From the NCBI RefSeq assembly GCF_011386835.1, contig NC_088791.1, positions 32,462,998 to 32,526,997 of the forward strand: a stretch of 64,000 nucleotides of DNA, in the 5' to 3' direction. Positions 1 through 12,329 of the stretch are shown piece after piece. The notes under the pieces were generated by a model. It did not search any database, was not told where the DNA came from, and saw only the letters and a program-made list of their open reading frames with translations. Both the position numbers and the translations under genes were made by a program. Source of the DNA: Chrysemys picta bellii. Taxonomy: Eukaryota > Chordata > Testudines > Emydidae. The first letter of the stretch is position 1. Each line of letters starts with the position of its first letter.

Positions 1-170
1 TTGTTACTTCACATTCATGCATTCTTTATTAATTCATCACACAACTAGGGGGATAATTGCCAAGGTAGCCCGGGATGGCTGGGGGAGGAGGGAAGGAAAA
101 GGACACACTGCAGTTTAAAACTTTAAAACTTTAACACTTATTGAAGGCCAGCCTTCTGATGCTCGGGCAA

Positions 171-634
171 TCATCTGGGGTGGAGTGACTGGGTGGCCGG
201 AGGCCCCACAGAACGCGTTCTTAGGCGTCGGGGTGAGGAGGCTATGGAACTTGGGGAGGAGGGCTGTTGGTTACACAGGGGCTGTAGCGGTGGTCTCTGC
301 TCCTGCTGCCTTTCCTGCAGCTCAACCATACGCTGGAGCATATCAGTTTGATGCTCCAGCAGCTGGAGCATCAACTCTTGCCTTCTGTCTGCAAGCTGAC
401 ATTATCTATCCTCTTCAGCCCGCCACTTGCTCTCTTCAGCCCGCGATTCAGCCCGCCACCTCTCCTCTCGTTCATATTGTGCTTTTTTGCACTCTGACAT
501 TGACTGCCTCCATGCATTCTGCTGTGCTCTGTCAGCGTGGGAGGACATCTGGAACTCCGAGAACATATCATCCCGAGTCCGCCGTTTTCTCCTTCTAATC
601 TTCACTAGCCTCTGTGAAGGAGAAACATTTGCAG
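171..634 (-). pseudogene. Myb/SANT-like protein of Harbinger element, exon 2, with a stop
   Basis: An acceptor CCTCCACCAG precedes 634. Splicing to 1562 gives TSAANVSPSQRLVKIRRRKR, a basic stretch, then a coiled-coil-like segment rich in REERWRAE repeats and a glutamine/proline/serine-rich tail. An in-frame TAA at 402-404 cuts the frame after RAEEDR; the same frame continues beyond it to a second stop at about 171. One nonsense change, rather than a frameshift, separates the two parts. An AATAAA signal on this strand lies at 25-30. Confidence 0.6.
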
Positions 635-1561
635 CTGGTGGAGGAGAAGGGAGAGGTGGTTAAAAAAGACACATTTTAGAGAACAATGGGTACACTCTTT
701 CACGTTAAATTTTGCTGTTCACATTACACAGCACATGTGCTTTCGTTACAAGGTCACATTTTTCCTCTTATATTGAGGGCCTGCTGGTTTTGTGTGAGAG
801 ATCACTCACGCAGTGCCAGGCAACAGATTTCGGCTTGCAGGCAGCCATGGTAAGCCACAGTCTTTTGGCTTTTTTAACCTTCTTAACATGTGGGAATGGT
901 TTCAAACAGTAGCGCCCTCATTTCCCATACCAAGCACCCATTGGGTTGGCCATTTAAAATGGGTTTGCAATGTAAAAGGAGGGGCTGCGGTTTCCGGGTT
1001 AACATGCAGCACAAACCCAACTACCCCCACACACACCCAATTCTCTGGGATGATCACTTCACCCCTCCCCTCTACCACGTGGCTAACAGCGGGGAACATT
1101 TCTGTTCAGCCGAGCAGGAATGGGCACCTCTGAATGTCCCCTTAATAAAATCACCCCATTTCAACCACAGGTGACTTTGAATGATATCACTCTCCTGAGG
1201 ATAACAAAGGGAGATAAGGAATGGATGTTGTCTGCATGCCAGCAAACACTGGGACCATATGCTGCCATGCTTTGTTATGCAATGATTCCAGACTACGTGC
1301 TACTGGCCTGGCATAGTAAAGTGTCCTACCATGGTGGATGGGATAAGGCAGCCCTCCCCAGAAACCTTTTGCAAAGGCTTTGGGAGTACATGAAGGAGAG
1401 CTTTCTGGAGATGTCCCTGGAGGATTTCCACTCCATCCCCATACACGTTAACAGATTTTTCCAGTAGCTGTACTGGCCGCGATTGCCAGAGTAAATTAAT
1501 CATTAATCATTAAACACGCCTGCTTTTAAACCATGTGTAATATTTACAAAGGTACTCTCAC
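635..1561 (-). other. Intron-like spacer of the Harbinger Myb gene
   Basis: Lies between the donor at 1561 and the acceptor at 635. It contains short frames on both strands that match nothing I recognise. The 115-codon plus-strand frame at 1120-1467 includes a stretch (LLAWHSKVSYHGGWDKAALP) that may be remnant transposon coding sequence but cannot be assigned. Confidence 0.4.
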
Positions 1562-2147
1562 CAGAGGTCCCTTGTGTGCCCTCAGGGTCTGGGAGCATGC
1601 CTTGGGTGAGTTCGGGGGTTACTGGTTCCAGGTCCAGGGTGATAAACATATCCTGACTGTTGGGGAAACTGGTTTCTCTGCTTCCTTGCTGTGAGCTATC
1701 TTCATTGTCTTCATCATCATCTTCCTCGTACCCCGAACCCGCTTCCCTGTTGCGTGATTCTCCATTGATGGAGTCAAAGCACATGGTTGGGGTAGTGGTG
1801 GCTGCACCCCCTAGCATGGCATGCAGCTCCGCATAGAAGCGGCATGTTTGTGGCTGTGCCCCGGACCTTCCGTTTGCCTCTCTGGCTTTGTGGTAGGCTT
1901 GCCTTAGCTCCTTAATTTTCACGCGGCACTGCAGTGCGTCCCTGTTATGGCCGCTGTCCTTCATGGCCTTTGAGACTTTCTCTAATATTTTGCCATTTCG
2001 TTTACTGCTATGGAGTTCAGCTAGCACTGATTCATCTCCCCATATGCCAAGCAGATCCCGTACTTCCCGTTCTGTCCATGCTGGAGCTCTTTTGCGATCC
2101 TGGGACTCCATCATGGTTACCTGTGCTGATGAGCTCTGCATGGTCAC
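1562..2147 (-). CDS. Myb/SANT-like protein of Harbinger element, exon 1
   Basis: An ATG at 2145-2147 opens a frame of 214 codons if unspliced. Residues about 22-105 form a trihelix/SANT-like domain beginning RAPAWTEREVRDLLGIWGDE, followed by an acidic linker (EEDDDEDNEDSS). A GTGAGAGT donor after 1562 is well placed, since what follows is intron-like and the protein resumes at 634. In Harbinger transposons this kind of protein binds the terminal repeats and imports the transposase into the nucleus. Exon 1 is intact. It resembles a family that is very common in turtle genomes (from memory). Confidence 0.65.
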
Positions 2148-2499
2148 CTGTGCTCTCCACGCTGGGCAAACAGGAAATGAAATTCAAAAGTTCGCGGGGC
2201 TTTTCCTGTCTACCTGGTCAGTGCATCTGAGTTGAGAGTGCTGTCCAGAGCGGTCACAATGAAGCACTGTGGGATAGCTCCCGGAGGCCAATAACGTCGA
2301 ATTCTGTCCACACTACCCCAAATCCGACCCACAAAGGCCGATTTTAGCGCTAATCCCCTCGTCAGAGGTGGAGTAAAGAAACTGGTTTAAAGGGCCCTTT
2401 AAGTCAAAAAAAAGGGCTTCGTCGTGTGGACGTATCCAGGCTTAATTCGATTTAACGCTGCTAAATTCGACCTAAACTCGTAGTGTATACCGGGCCTTA

Positions 2500-3700
2500 G
2501 ATCTGGAAACAAGTAAGAAAATATTACTGTTCACAATACAAGAACCAGAAGTTTCTTTTAACCCTCTCTTAGTGCACATTAGGTAGATGCAATGCAAGGG
2601 TGAATATGCCAATGCTTTACTAAAACGGCTATTGCCCTGTCCTTCTGTACCAGCTATGGACTGGCTACAGAGCTGGGTTCTGTAAAGACTCATAGTAAGA
2701 GCTCCTGTTCTAAAGAACTTACAGTCTAAAGAGACAAGATGTGCTCATCATAAAGTCCTTTAATGCTCTGTCAGGTCTGGCTCCGATTACCTCAAGTAAG
2801 GTATTTTACACACAGTGCCACCTTGTGGCTGAACAGCATGATATAGTATAACATTTTGCTACGACTACAGTAATGTTTTGTAATCTTAGGTCACTGCTAG
2901 GGACAGTTCAATATTCAGGTATTTAAATATTCTCAAAGGTAGCATCAACCACCTTGTCTATTGAACTCCTTACACCCAATATTATTTTCATATTACCATG
3001 TTAACTCAGATGCTGTGCCCTCAATATTTCTATCTGATAAAGGGGTTTCAACAGGTAAACTGTACTGATCTGGATACCTAGCTATACATGTCATGGTTAC
3101 AGATAAAAGCTTGGTCTCTGTGACTTTTGTGTTATGGTGTCAATTTTAATTATTGGTTGGATCAGACAATCTACCATTACAAAAAAGATACTGTTGTCAC
3201 ATGTCCACTTCCAGTGGCCAAACAATTATAATACCCCTTCACAGGATTATAAGAGTATACCCATTGTACCAAATTCAGGTCCATCGGCACTTGGAATATC
3301 TTTATCATCAGAAAGTTGAGAGGAAACTACAGAGAACAGAGGGAGCATAGAGAAGGACTAGAAAGACTGTCTGCTAGAGTGGCAGAGAACTGTGCCACAG
3401 GAATATCAAAGAAGGGCCAAAAGAGCATAAAGGAGTACAGAGTAAGCACAGTGAGGACAGTACTATAGGACCCAGGGATCACTGGAAGAGGGCCAGGGAA
3501 GAAATAAAAGGTAAGGATAGCATGACATAAAGCAAGAAGAGAAACCTGTACAGAAAAGCCAGACAGAAAAGAAGGGGCCAGATGTAGTCTGGATAAACTC
3601 TAGGAAAGCCTGGGCAGAACTGTAGAGCTCAGAAATGATTTGCAGCTTGAATGAGCACATGAGGGCAGGGCATAGCCAGGAATTTACATAGAGAAGAAAG
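2500..3700. other. Intergenic, nothing recognised
   Basis: AT-rich single-copy-looking sequence between the Harbinger end and an LTR-like element. No frame over 75 codons and no structural RNA seen. Confidence 0.4.
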
Positions 3701-3719
3701 CAAGAGTTGGACTTCCTGG

Positions 3720-4212
3720 AATTCCTGTACTTAAAGTGGCAGATTTCACATAAGTGACTTCAAATGATACAAAAGCGAGGGAGTGATTTTTACGGTGGGT
3801 TTCCTGAAAGGTGCTGGAGTGAGGGAACTAGAAACTTATCGCCAGTATGATAGACCCAGACCAGTTGAGAACAGCAGAGTAGCAGAAGGGAGATATACTG
3901 GCCACTGGATAAGTAGTTTTCTGTTCCCTGAGTGACCAGAGCAGGGGCTGCTCCAGGCTAATAGACCACCTGACTCCAATTAACCTGCTAAGAGTCAGGT
4001 GAGGCAGTTAAGTACGTGACTCTAATTAAGGCCCCTTTGATGCTATAAAAGGGCTCACTCCAGTCAAGCCAGGGGGAGCTAGGGAGAGGAAGTGTGTGAG
4101 AGGAACTGGGAGCAAGAGGTGTGCAAAAAGCTGAGAGTGAGTAGGCGTACTGCTGGAGGACTGAGAAGTACAAGCGTTATCAGACATCAGGAGGAAGGTC
4201 CGGTGGTGAGGA
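3720..4212 (+). mobile_element. LTR-like element, left half, interrupted by CR1
   Basis: I recall this sequence type, including CCAGAGCAGGGGCTGCTCC near 3942, as a common turtle interspersed repeat with LTR character. A TATA box-like CTATAAAAGGG lies at about 4044-4054. The sequence breaks near 4212 at the 3' end of a CR1 and seems to resume at about 5935. Left boundary is uncertain. Assignment to LTR class is from memory and the TATA motif. Confidence 0.4.
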
Positions 4213-5932
4213 CTCATAGACTTTAAGGTCAGAAGGGACCATTATGATCATCTGGTCTGACCCCCTGCATGCTGCAGGCCACAAAACCGTCCCTACCCTT
4301 CCCTTGACTCTGCTGATGAAGTCCCCAAATCCTGTGTCTTGGTGACTTCAATTGGTAGAGAACCCTCCTGCTAGCGATCCCAGCCCCATGCTGCGGAGGA
4401 AGGTGAAAAACCTCCAGGGCCTCAGCCAATCTACCCTGGAGGAAAATTCCTTCCTGACCCCAAATATGGCGATCAGTAAGACCCCGAGCATGTAGGCAAG
4501 AGTCTCCAGCCTGACCCTTCTTAGTCATTATACTATTTACCTGCTATTGCTCGGTATTCCCCAGCTAATATGTTTTACCATTAAACCATTCCCTCCATAA
4601 ACTTATCCAATTTAATCTTAAAACCAGACAGGTCCCTCGCCCCCACCGTTTCCCTCGGAAGGCCGTTCCAATATTTCACCCCTCTGACGGTCAGAAACCT
4701 TCGTCTAATTTCAAGCCTAAACTTCCCCACTGCCAGTTTATATCCATTCGTTCTCGTGTCCACATTAGTACTAAGCTGGAATAATTCCTCTCCCTCCCTG
4801 GTATTTATCCCTCTGATATATTTAAAGAGAGCAATCATATCCCCCCTCAGCCTTCGTTTTGTCAGACTAAACAGCCCGAGCTCCTCTAGTCTCCTTTCAT
4901 ACGACAGGTTTTCCATTCCTCTGATCATCCTAGTGGCCCTTCTCTGCACTCGTTCCAATTTGAGTTCATCTTTTTTAAACATGGGAGACCAGAACTGCAC
5001 ACACTACTCCAAATGAGGTCTCACCAGCGCCTTATATAACGGAAGCAGCACCTCCTTATCCCTACTAGATATACCTCGCCTAATGCATCCCAAGACCGCA
5101 TTTGCTTTTTTCACCGCCACGTCACATTGTCGACTCATAGTCATCCTCCGGTCTACCAGAACCCCTAGGTCCTTCTCCTCTTCCGTTACTTCTAACCAAT
5201 GCGTCCCCAGCTTGTAACTAAAATTGTTGTTAGTCATCCCTAAATGCATCACCTTACACTTTTCACTATTAAATTTCATCCTATTTCTGATACTCCAATT
5301 CACAAGCTCATTCAAGTCTCCCTGCAGAATATCCCTATCCTCCTCCGAATTGGCAACGCCTCCCACCTTCGTATCATCTGCAAACTTTATCAGTCCACTC
5401 CTGCAATCGGTTCCGAGGTCAGTTATAAATAGATTAAATAAAATGGGTCCCAAAACCAAACCCTGAGAAACTCCACTGGTAACCTCCCTCTAACCTGACA
5501 GTTCACCCTTCAATACGACCCACTGCATTCTGCCCATTAACCAATTCCTTATCCACCTCTGGATTTTCATATCGATCCCCATCTTTTCCAGCTTAACCAA
5601 TAATTCCTCATGGGGTACAGTATCAAACGCTTTACTGAAATCCAGGTATATTAGGTCCACCGCATTTCCCTTATCTAATAAGTCCGTTACTTTCTCGAAG
5701 AAGGAGATCAGATTCGTTTGGCACGAACTGCCCTTCATAAAACCATGTTGTAATTTATCGCACTTGCCATTAACCTCAAGGTCCTCAACTAGTTTCTCTT
5801 TCAGAATTTTCTCCAGCACCTTGCACACTACAGATGTTAAACTAACAGGCCTGTAGTTACCCGGATCACTTTTTTTCCCTTTCTTGAAAATAGGAACCAC
5901 ATTAGCTATTCTCCAGTCTAACGGAACCACCC
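4213..5932 (-). mobile_element. CR1 LINE, 5'-truncated, with reverse transcriptase
   Basis: Minus-strand CR1 with its 3' end at about 4213 (terminal GGTCCCTTCTGACCTTAAAG followed by TCTATGAGTC). It encodes the reverse transcriptase from just before the fingers (RIANVVPIFKKGKKSDPGNY) to the C-terminus. One frame runs through the whole insert, with IYLDFSKAFDTVPHEEL and the catalytic FADD (KFADDTKVGG), broken only by TAG stops at 5490-5492 and 5004-5006. CR1 copies are typically truncated at the 5' end as here. The right boundary, about 5932, is where homology stops. Confidence 0.9.
4581..5932 (-). pseudogene. CR1 reverse transcriptase remnant
   Basis: Three open segments in a single frame (upstream end to 5490, 5489-5004, 5003-4581), separated by two TAG codons, one of them replacing the tyrosine of LEYCVQFWSP. 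No frameshift was found over roughly 1.35 kb, which suggests a fairly young copy. The N-terminal endonuclease and ORF1 are absent, so the copy cannot move by itself. It encodes the palm motifs and the C-terminal YWNGLPRE region. Confidence 0.85.
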
Positions 5933-5934
5933 CC

Positions 5935-6250
5935 AACAAAGAAGGTGTTGGGAGGAGGCCATGGGGAAGTAGCCCAGGGAGTTGTAGGTGTTGTGCAACT
6001 GTACCAGGAGGCACTCTAAACAGCTGCAGTCCACAGGGCCCTGGGCTGGAACCCGGAGTAGAGGGCGGGCCCAGGTTCCCACCATACCTCCCAACTCCTG
6101 ATCAAACACAGGAGGAATTGACCTGGACTATAGCTTCTACCAGAGGGGAAGGTCTCTGGACTGTTTCCTGACCTACAGGGTGAGTCTGTGAAGCGAGCAA
6201 ATCTGCCAATAAGCACAGGACTCACTAAGGTAGAGAAGGAACTTTGTCAC
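5935..6250 (+). mobile_element. LTR-like element, right half
   Basis: Sequence beginning AAGGTGTTGGGAGGAGGCC appears to continue the repeat interrupted at 4212. It ends near AAGGAACTTTGTCAC at 6237-6251. Both halves match one turtle repeat as I remember it; a repeat-database alignment would decide. Confidence 0.4.
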
Positions 6251-9200
6251 CAGTATTTACCCACATTCTGCCAATGTGCCTCAGGAGGAACCACCATCAG
6301 GGATGAAACACTAGCCCAGCTTCAGAGTCTGTTTATTTCTTGCCCTCTCTATTGAGACTGCCAACAAAAGTGCTAATTAGCATGAGTGATGGGGGCGCTA
6401 GTAGGTGGACACTTGCCAAATATGAATTAGACAGAGCTCACAGGCTCATTTCACATAGGTCATCACATAGCAGTCTGACGAAAATGGCCTTCATTAACAA
6501 ATGGCCAGCACTACATTTGACCTAGTGAGAGACAAGACATTACATCCCATTACCAATCGCCAAGCCAGACTAAATCTATAGGAGCCATATAAAGAGCCCA
6601 AGGATCCCAGATACAAAAGAGCTACAAAATTGTTTTCATCTAGTGGCAAAAATCTATTTTTTTTTCTAGTGACTGCATGACATTTTTAAACATCTCTAAT
6701 GAAGCCAGAAATCAGAGACCTTGTCCAACTCGTTCATCTAAAAAAAGTAAGTAATTGGAAAGGAAACAACTGCAGATCAACATAGTTTTATATGAATTAT
6801 CTGCACTCAATCATCACTGCAAGGAAAATTAAAAACCAGAAAGTATCAGTTTGTAATAGAAGTGCATTTTTTTTCTTGAAGCATATGAATTGACATCTCT
6901 TTTCTTGGCCATTTATGAACAATTGGCTTGGATTTTCCAGCCCACCTTCAGAAACAAAACCCCTCATTGAAATATACAGTATTTTAAGAGAATTTATTTT
7001 CAGTAAAGGGGTCTATAGGACCTCAAAATCTGCTGGTGTTCCAGGGCACAGATTTTGTAGATGCAATTTCCTATAGATCTCTACTTTTCAAATGCAGTCT
7101 ACATTTCTGATTCTTTTGGTCATATTCTTCCACTGTTGCTACTAGTACAGCTCCACCACTGCTAGCAATATGCCAACTAGCCAGCTAGCATAGATTACCT
7201 GCCAACATGTCACCATTTTGCAGCCAGCCCTAGTGTTAGGCAGCCTTCTCTGCCAAAGTGCTTTAGGGAATATATAAAAAAAGCTAAGGTGATGGCACGT
7301 GCTTGTTCAGAGGAAGAGGAGGTTAAAGCAAAATACCCAGTTTCCCACAGATATCAGAACACATCCAAGCGCATGTTCAGTCTAGTTACCTGCTTGGAGA
7401 TTTATCTGTTTGGCCTTTTCTCCTATGCAGCTGCATGAAGAGACTTTAAAGACTTATCTCAAATGAGCTTTGTGTCAAATTACAGGGTTTCCCTATTGTC
7501 AAATTAGTCAACACAATAATGAAGGAACAGCTATTCCACCCATCTCTCCCTTCTGGGGTCCTCAAAAAAAGACTTGGGGGGGTGGGGGGGACAGGGAGAG
7601 GAATATGAACAGATGGGGCTGTCTGAAAGAGAGTGAAGAGGAAGGAGCAAGCTTTCTCATCATGGCTGCCACCTGTACTATCTCCTGCGACCTCGGACCT
7701 TCTTCATCGTAATCCTGGAGATGTCACGACCAGACTGAGGGAGCCAGACGACACCGCTGCCTCCACCAGCTACAGCTAAATCCCGACCACCTGGGATATA
7801 ACATTTTGTCACCCACATACCTTATTTCTTTTTCCCATCCCTCTTTTTTTCCCCTTCTCTCTAATAGGAGTCTGTCTTAGCCGGCCAAGACTGTACATTT
7901 TGCAACACTGTGGTCAGCCTGTGACCAGATAGCCCTAAACAGCCCCAACACTGGTACAAATTGGCTAGGTCTTGAAGTGGCTCATAAGTCTGTGTACCGT
8001 GCCTGTGGTTTTTCCAGCAGGAGGGAGGCTGCAAGAGAGAGTCAACACTAGAGACAGAAGCTGGGGCTCTTTCTGTTTTTACTGTTCTTTTCCTTTCCCC
8101 TTTTGTGTATGTTTGTCTTGTTTTGTCTTCTAGGAAACGGGACTGGACTTTAGCAACGGCACCAACAACAGCTCCAGCCCATCCCAACTAACTTCTCTTT
8201 TCACCAAAAGTCCATCTTTAATTCCAACTAAGTGACGCCCAACCAGGGGGGTTTATTTCTAAAAACGCTCTCCGGCTACCGGGAAAGGGAACAAGGGACA
8301 TTGTTAAAATGAAAGCCTTAATACTTTACATTGTAATTGCTTTAACTGCTTTCCTTCTTTTCTATATCTTTGATAAAGCAGTAAAAGATTTTTAGGGTGT
8401 ATTTGGCACTGTACTATGTAGGTTGAGGTCTCTGTACACCAAACCCCAAACCTTGTTTAAAAACTCTTTAGTACTGAACAATTTCAGGTTCATGTTAATA
8501 CCTATAACTCTTTGGTCCCATATGTTCCTCTAATTAACACAGCAGGACCCTGGGACACATTCAGCTAAGAAACAGAAAGGGATGAAAGGTCAAGCCTGAG
8601 AAGGGAAGCAGGGGGTTTACATTTGTACTTTCAGTCTGGGATTTTGTTGAGAGATTCCAAGGGAGCCCCCTTGAGTCCTGGTTTGAGAGAAGGGTGTAAG
8701 GACTGCAGGGCCCAGTGTCAGGGTTGAAGATTTGTTATAAGGATATTGGACTGTTTATTTGTTGTGTTGGATTTTCTGTTACCCTGAAGAGGAGAGACTT
8801 TAAAGTTACCTGGCCAGAGGGCTAAATTTCAGGACAGGAGACCACCACAGGACAGAAGCGGCTGTGGATAGGGAGTGCCAAAAAGAGACAGAGCCTGCTA
8901 TGCCATGCCCAGCCACAAGGGAGCACCCCAGCAGTGAGTCCACTCTTCTACACCCTGGGCTTCAACTCAACCTGCTAATCCAAGATAAAAGCCAAGTTGC
9001 CATGTCTTTATTGCTATTTAACCCAGGTTACTTGGGTTAACTAACCCAAGTTAAGAACACACTTTGCAGTGCAGACTTACTCGGAGACTAACTATGGAGG
9101 GGGCCCTAATGGAGGCTGGAAGCCAGATACTCACCACCATCTAGTCTAGACCAGCTCTGGTGTTTCAGCAATACATTGTCAGATTACTCAATTATGATGT

Positions 9201-10353
9201 TAGGCTAGATTAAACGTTCAGTGACTCTGTTGCTCCTTACAGCACCATCTGGCACTGAGGGGATATAGAGGTTGTTGACCACCTGTTGGGAGCTCTGGTA
9301 GGCATCATGTCTGAGGAAGGCATCCTAGAGCTCTAGGGAGAGTCCAGCCCATAGTGCTGCCTTTTTGAAGGGTGCAGCATCCACGCCCTCAGCACTCAAC
9401 TAGCTCCAGTAAGGAGGGGGCCTGGAACCATGGCTCTGCTTTCTCACCAGGCTCACCTAGGCCCTTTGGAGAAGTGAGCCCCAGCAGGACTAGCCTCACA
9501 CAGACTTTGTACTTGAAGTGCAAGGGCTGCTGTTGTGCCTGATCCCTGTGCAACTACAGAGTGGAGGATGGGGGAGCTTCCTTGCCTCCTTACCAACTCC
9601 CAATCCCTCCTAGAGTGCCTATGCACAGGCTAGTCCTAAAGAAGTTACTGGTGTTTACTCTGAGCAGGTGTTATTCACCAGTGATTGCACAAAGCTCCAG
9701 TGATTGGTTAATCTTTGAGCATCAGGCTGTCTGCAGCAAATTAAACCGGGGCAGGGTGTAAGGGAGTTGCCCCCAAACTCATGGGCAAATGGCAGGGCTG
9801 CAACTCTTTGACTGCTACAGGTTGGAACAGCAACTACTATGCTGTCAGGGGAGTTTGGACCACTGGGTCTGCACAGTTGCAGATTCTTTAGCCCCTCAGC
9901 CCAGCCCAACCCCTCTTGCACGTGGGCCTATGCAGAACTGGCAAGGAACTCCCTTTTCAATGCACTGGGGAAGCCAGGACTATAGCCCAGCCACTCTGCC
10001 TATGGGTCCTCCTTATACAGCCTCATGCTGGAGTTGTCATAGTGCACAGCGCGTTGTGCTAACCCTCTGCCCTAGGATCAGTTTAATAGAGACTGAAAAA
10101 TCTTTGCCTGGGGAAAAAGCAAACAGAACAAACAGTTAGGGCCAAGTTATCGAAGAGGCCTTAACTCCACCTCCATTTGTTGGCATGCAGCTTTGCACAC
10201 AAGTACATAGGGAGACCTTGAGCAAGTAGCACATCTTGGGTGATGGTGGGGGTTAAAAGTGCTTTATAAGCCCCTGATCCCACTACCACTGTGCATAGGG
10301 CAGGGAATGTGATTGCATCTCATACCTGAGGTTCTGACCCCAACTTGGGAGAG
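6251..10353. other. Intergenic, unassigned
   Basis: No gene recognised. 7650-8990 has the more GC-rich, purine/pyrimidine-patchy look of old interspersed repeats. 8980-9085 contains an inverted repeat (ACTTGGGTTA at 9030-9039 against TAACCCAAGT at 9042-9051) followed by AACACACTTTGCAGTGCAGA, resembling a MITE fragment. The frames at 7861-8187 (minus) and 9789-10139 (plus) show no domain. Confidence 0.35.
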
Positions 10354-10511
10354 AGGGATAGCTCAGTGGTTTGAGCTAAACTCAGGGGTGTGAGTTCAAT
10401 CCTTGAGGGGGCCACTTAAGGATCTGGGGCAAAAACAGTACTTGGTCCTGCTAGTGAAGGCAGGGGGCTGGACTCGACCTTTCAGGGTCCCTTCCAGCTC
10501 TCTATTTTTTT
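10354..10511 (+). mobile_element. Turtle tRNA-derived SINE (Cry-type), copy 1
   Basis: Begins GGGATAGCTCAGTGGTTTGA, the Pol III A box, with B box GTGAGTTCAATCC downstream, then the body GGATCTGGGGCAAAAACAGT and a tail with GGGTCCCTTCCAGCT followed by T-rich sequence. Relative to copy 2 it lacks about nine bases (CATTGGCCT) between the boxes. SINEs of this type are known from cryptodiran turtles and share their 3' end with CR1. Confidence 0.85.
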
Positions 10512-12329
10512 TGAAAATTTGGCACAGTGTATGATCTATTTGAAGATCCTATGCAAACGTGCACTGCCATTTCTGCAACAGCCACGTAAATACCAGTGAA
10601 TCATGTTACGGATCACTTCTTTGGTGACATAATACTGCTTAGCTTCAAGCAGTTTTTACTTATACTGATTATGCTCTAGCACTTTTTTTTTGTCTGAGGA
10701 GGTTGACCTTTGTTTATATAACTACACAGATAAATACAATATAGATATTGCAGTGACAGGCACCTTGGAAATACAGCAAATAGTAGATAGAAATAAGGAA
10801 ATACCAAGAGAACAGATGGTCTCTCTCCCAAAAAGAATTCTGAGACATGTATTCTCATTCTGGGCTTAATGTGTTTCCAGATGGGATATACTGAAAACAT
10901 GTTTCATTTCCTAGTATTAAACAGTGATAAGTTACTTACTGTATTGACATTTTAAAAATCCAGGTTTTTGCTTAAGGCAGATGTCTAGAAGATATTATCT
11001 GTTCACTAGTTTTGTAGTTCACTTTGGTTTTATAGAGTACAGTATAGTTAGTGCACCCAAATATTTAATTGCACTGCATCTAAAGCTTTGTTTGCTATTT
11101 TACAGTATGCATCTTAAAAATCAGTTATTTAAACAGACATCTAATTATTTTCAGTCGCAGACTAAGTTCTGGAAAGATAATTGCTAGAAGTTGCTACTGG
11201 TGTTGTGGCAACAGTGTGCAAACTCAAAGAATTGTTAGATATCTGCACATTGTCTGAGTAATGGAATTTATACCAGATTCTGCATGTTTTTCTTATATTT
11301 GGGTTTTGGAAAGAGTTATTGTTATTCACATGTATAGCCTTCATAGTAGAGAAACTAGGTGAGTGCGGTAACATCTTTTATTGGACCAAATTCATATTGT
11401 CATTTGTAATCTATGCATACTGTAAACTCAAATGTTATGGATTTGTTATACTCATTTCTTTCTCCAATGTGAATCAATATCGCTACTAGGCACTAAATAA
11501 GTTCTGTAGTCTGTTTTTCATTAGATACAACATTGACCAACAAATGATCTGAGAACTATATTATCTAAAATTCAACTATGTTTCTTCCGGTTTTTAATCC
11601 AGGGTGAATCATCAGTACAATGACTTGTTTTAAATGTAGGGCATCCTTTTTATTTCCTACACAAACATACTTCAGCTCCCAGACTATGGCTTGGAGATCT
11701 TGATTGCTAGGGCAAAAGACAGATGTCATGATTTTACAGAATGAGCCGTGATCAAATTACTTTTTCAGCAATGTCACAAAGATTGCAAAATATGCTGTGA
11801 CCTTCAGAGTCACCACCCATAAAAATAAAATCCACTGACTAATTTGCCAGTTCCTTGTTCCTTTACTTCTACAAACAATTGTATCTCTATTGGCAGGCTC
11901 ACATGCATAAAGGATGAGGCATACTCTTCTGTATTTGTTGCTCTGCATCAAACTGGCTGTATAGTAACATAGTTCTATTCACTATTTTGAATCTAGATTT
12001 CCCAGATGGAAGCCTGTTAATTAATTCTGTGTTTGGCTAAATCTTCTTATGTTGGTGCCAACAAGCTCTTGCTATCACAAACCAACAGGACAGAGATCTG
12101 GTGATGAGCACATTTTGGAGGATGAGAGAATGCGGGTGGGTGAACAGGTTAGCACTAAGGTATTACAACTTGTTCTGAATTTTGAAGATCTGCTGTGCAG
12201 ACCAGAGCAGCTAACGAGTAGGGGAATTAGCATTGCAAAATAGGTCGGACTCTAATCTGTGGAAAAAGAACAGAATTGCTGGAGTAGAAACTTATGACAG
12301 AAGAAAATCAGCCATATTGTGTATAACAT
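10512..12329. other. Intergenic, downstream of CERK
   Basis: AT-rich, no gene recognised. GGTGAGTGCGGTAACATCTT at about 11359, running into TTATTGGACC, is a short fragment of the repeat that forms the foldback at 56901-56993. Confidence 0.4.

Larger units (their letters stand above)
1..2496 (-). mobile_element. PIF/Harbinger-like DNA transposon, right part
   Basis: The element runs off the left edge. Its right terminus is at about 2496, where the sequence ends GGTATACACTA-type (minus-strand reading GGCCCGGTATACACTA) next to TTA at 2497-2499, fitting the 3 bp TWA target preference of PIF/Harbinger. It carries a two-exon Myb/SANT-like gene, the usual DNA-binding partner gene of this superfamily. 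The transposase itself would lie left of the window. Superfamily is inferred from the partner gene and target site, not from a transposase. Confidence 0.65.

Noticed and set aside
10354..10430. A tRNA gene, suggested by A and B boxes
   Set aside because: The tRNA cloverleaf is incomplete and the sequence continues into the SINE body and tail; a second copy exists at 42725.
1..12329. A neighbouring gene downstream of CERK (in mammals GRAMD4 lies on this side)
   Set aside because: No exon with recognisable protein similarity or paired splice sites was seen. A 3' UTR cannot be excluded.
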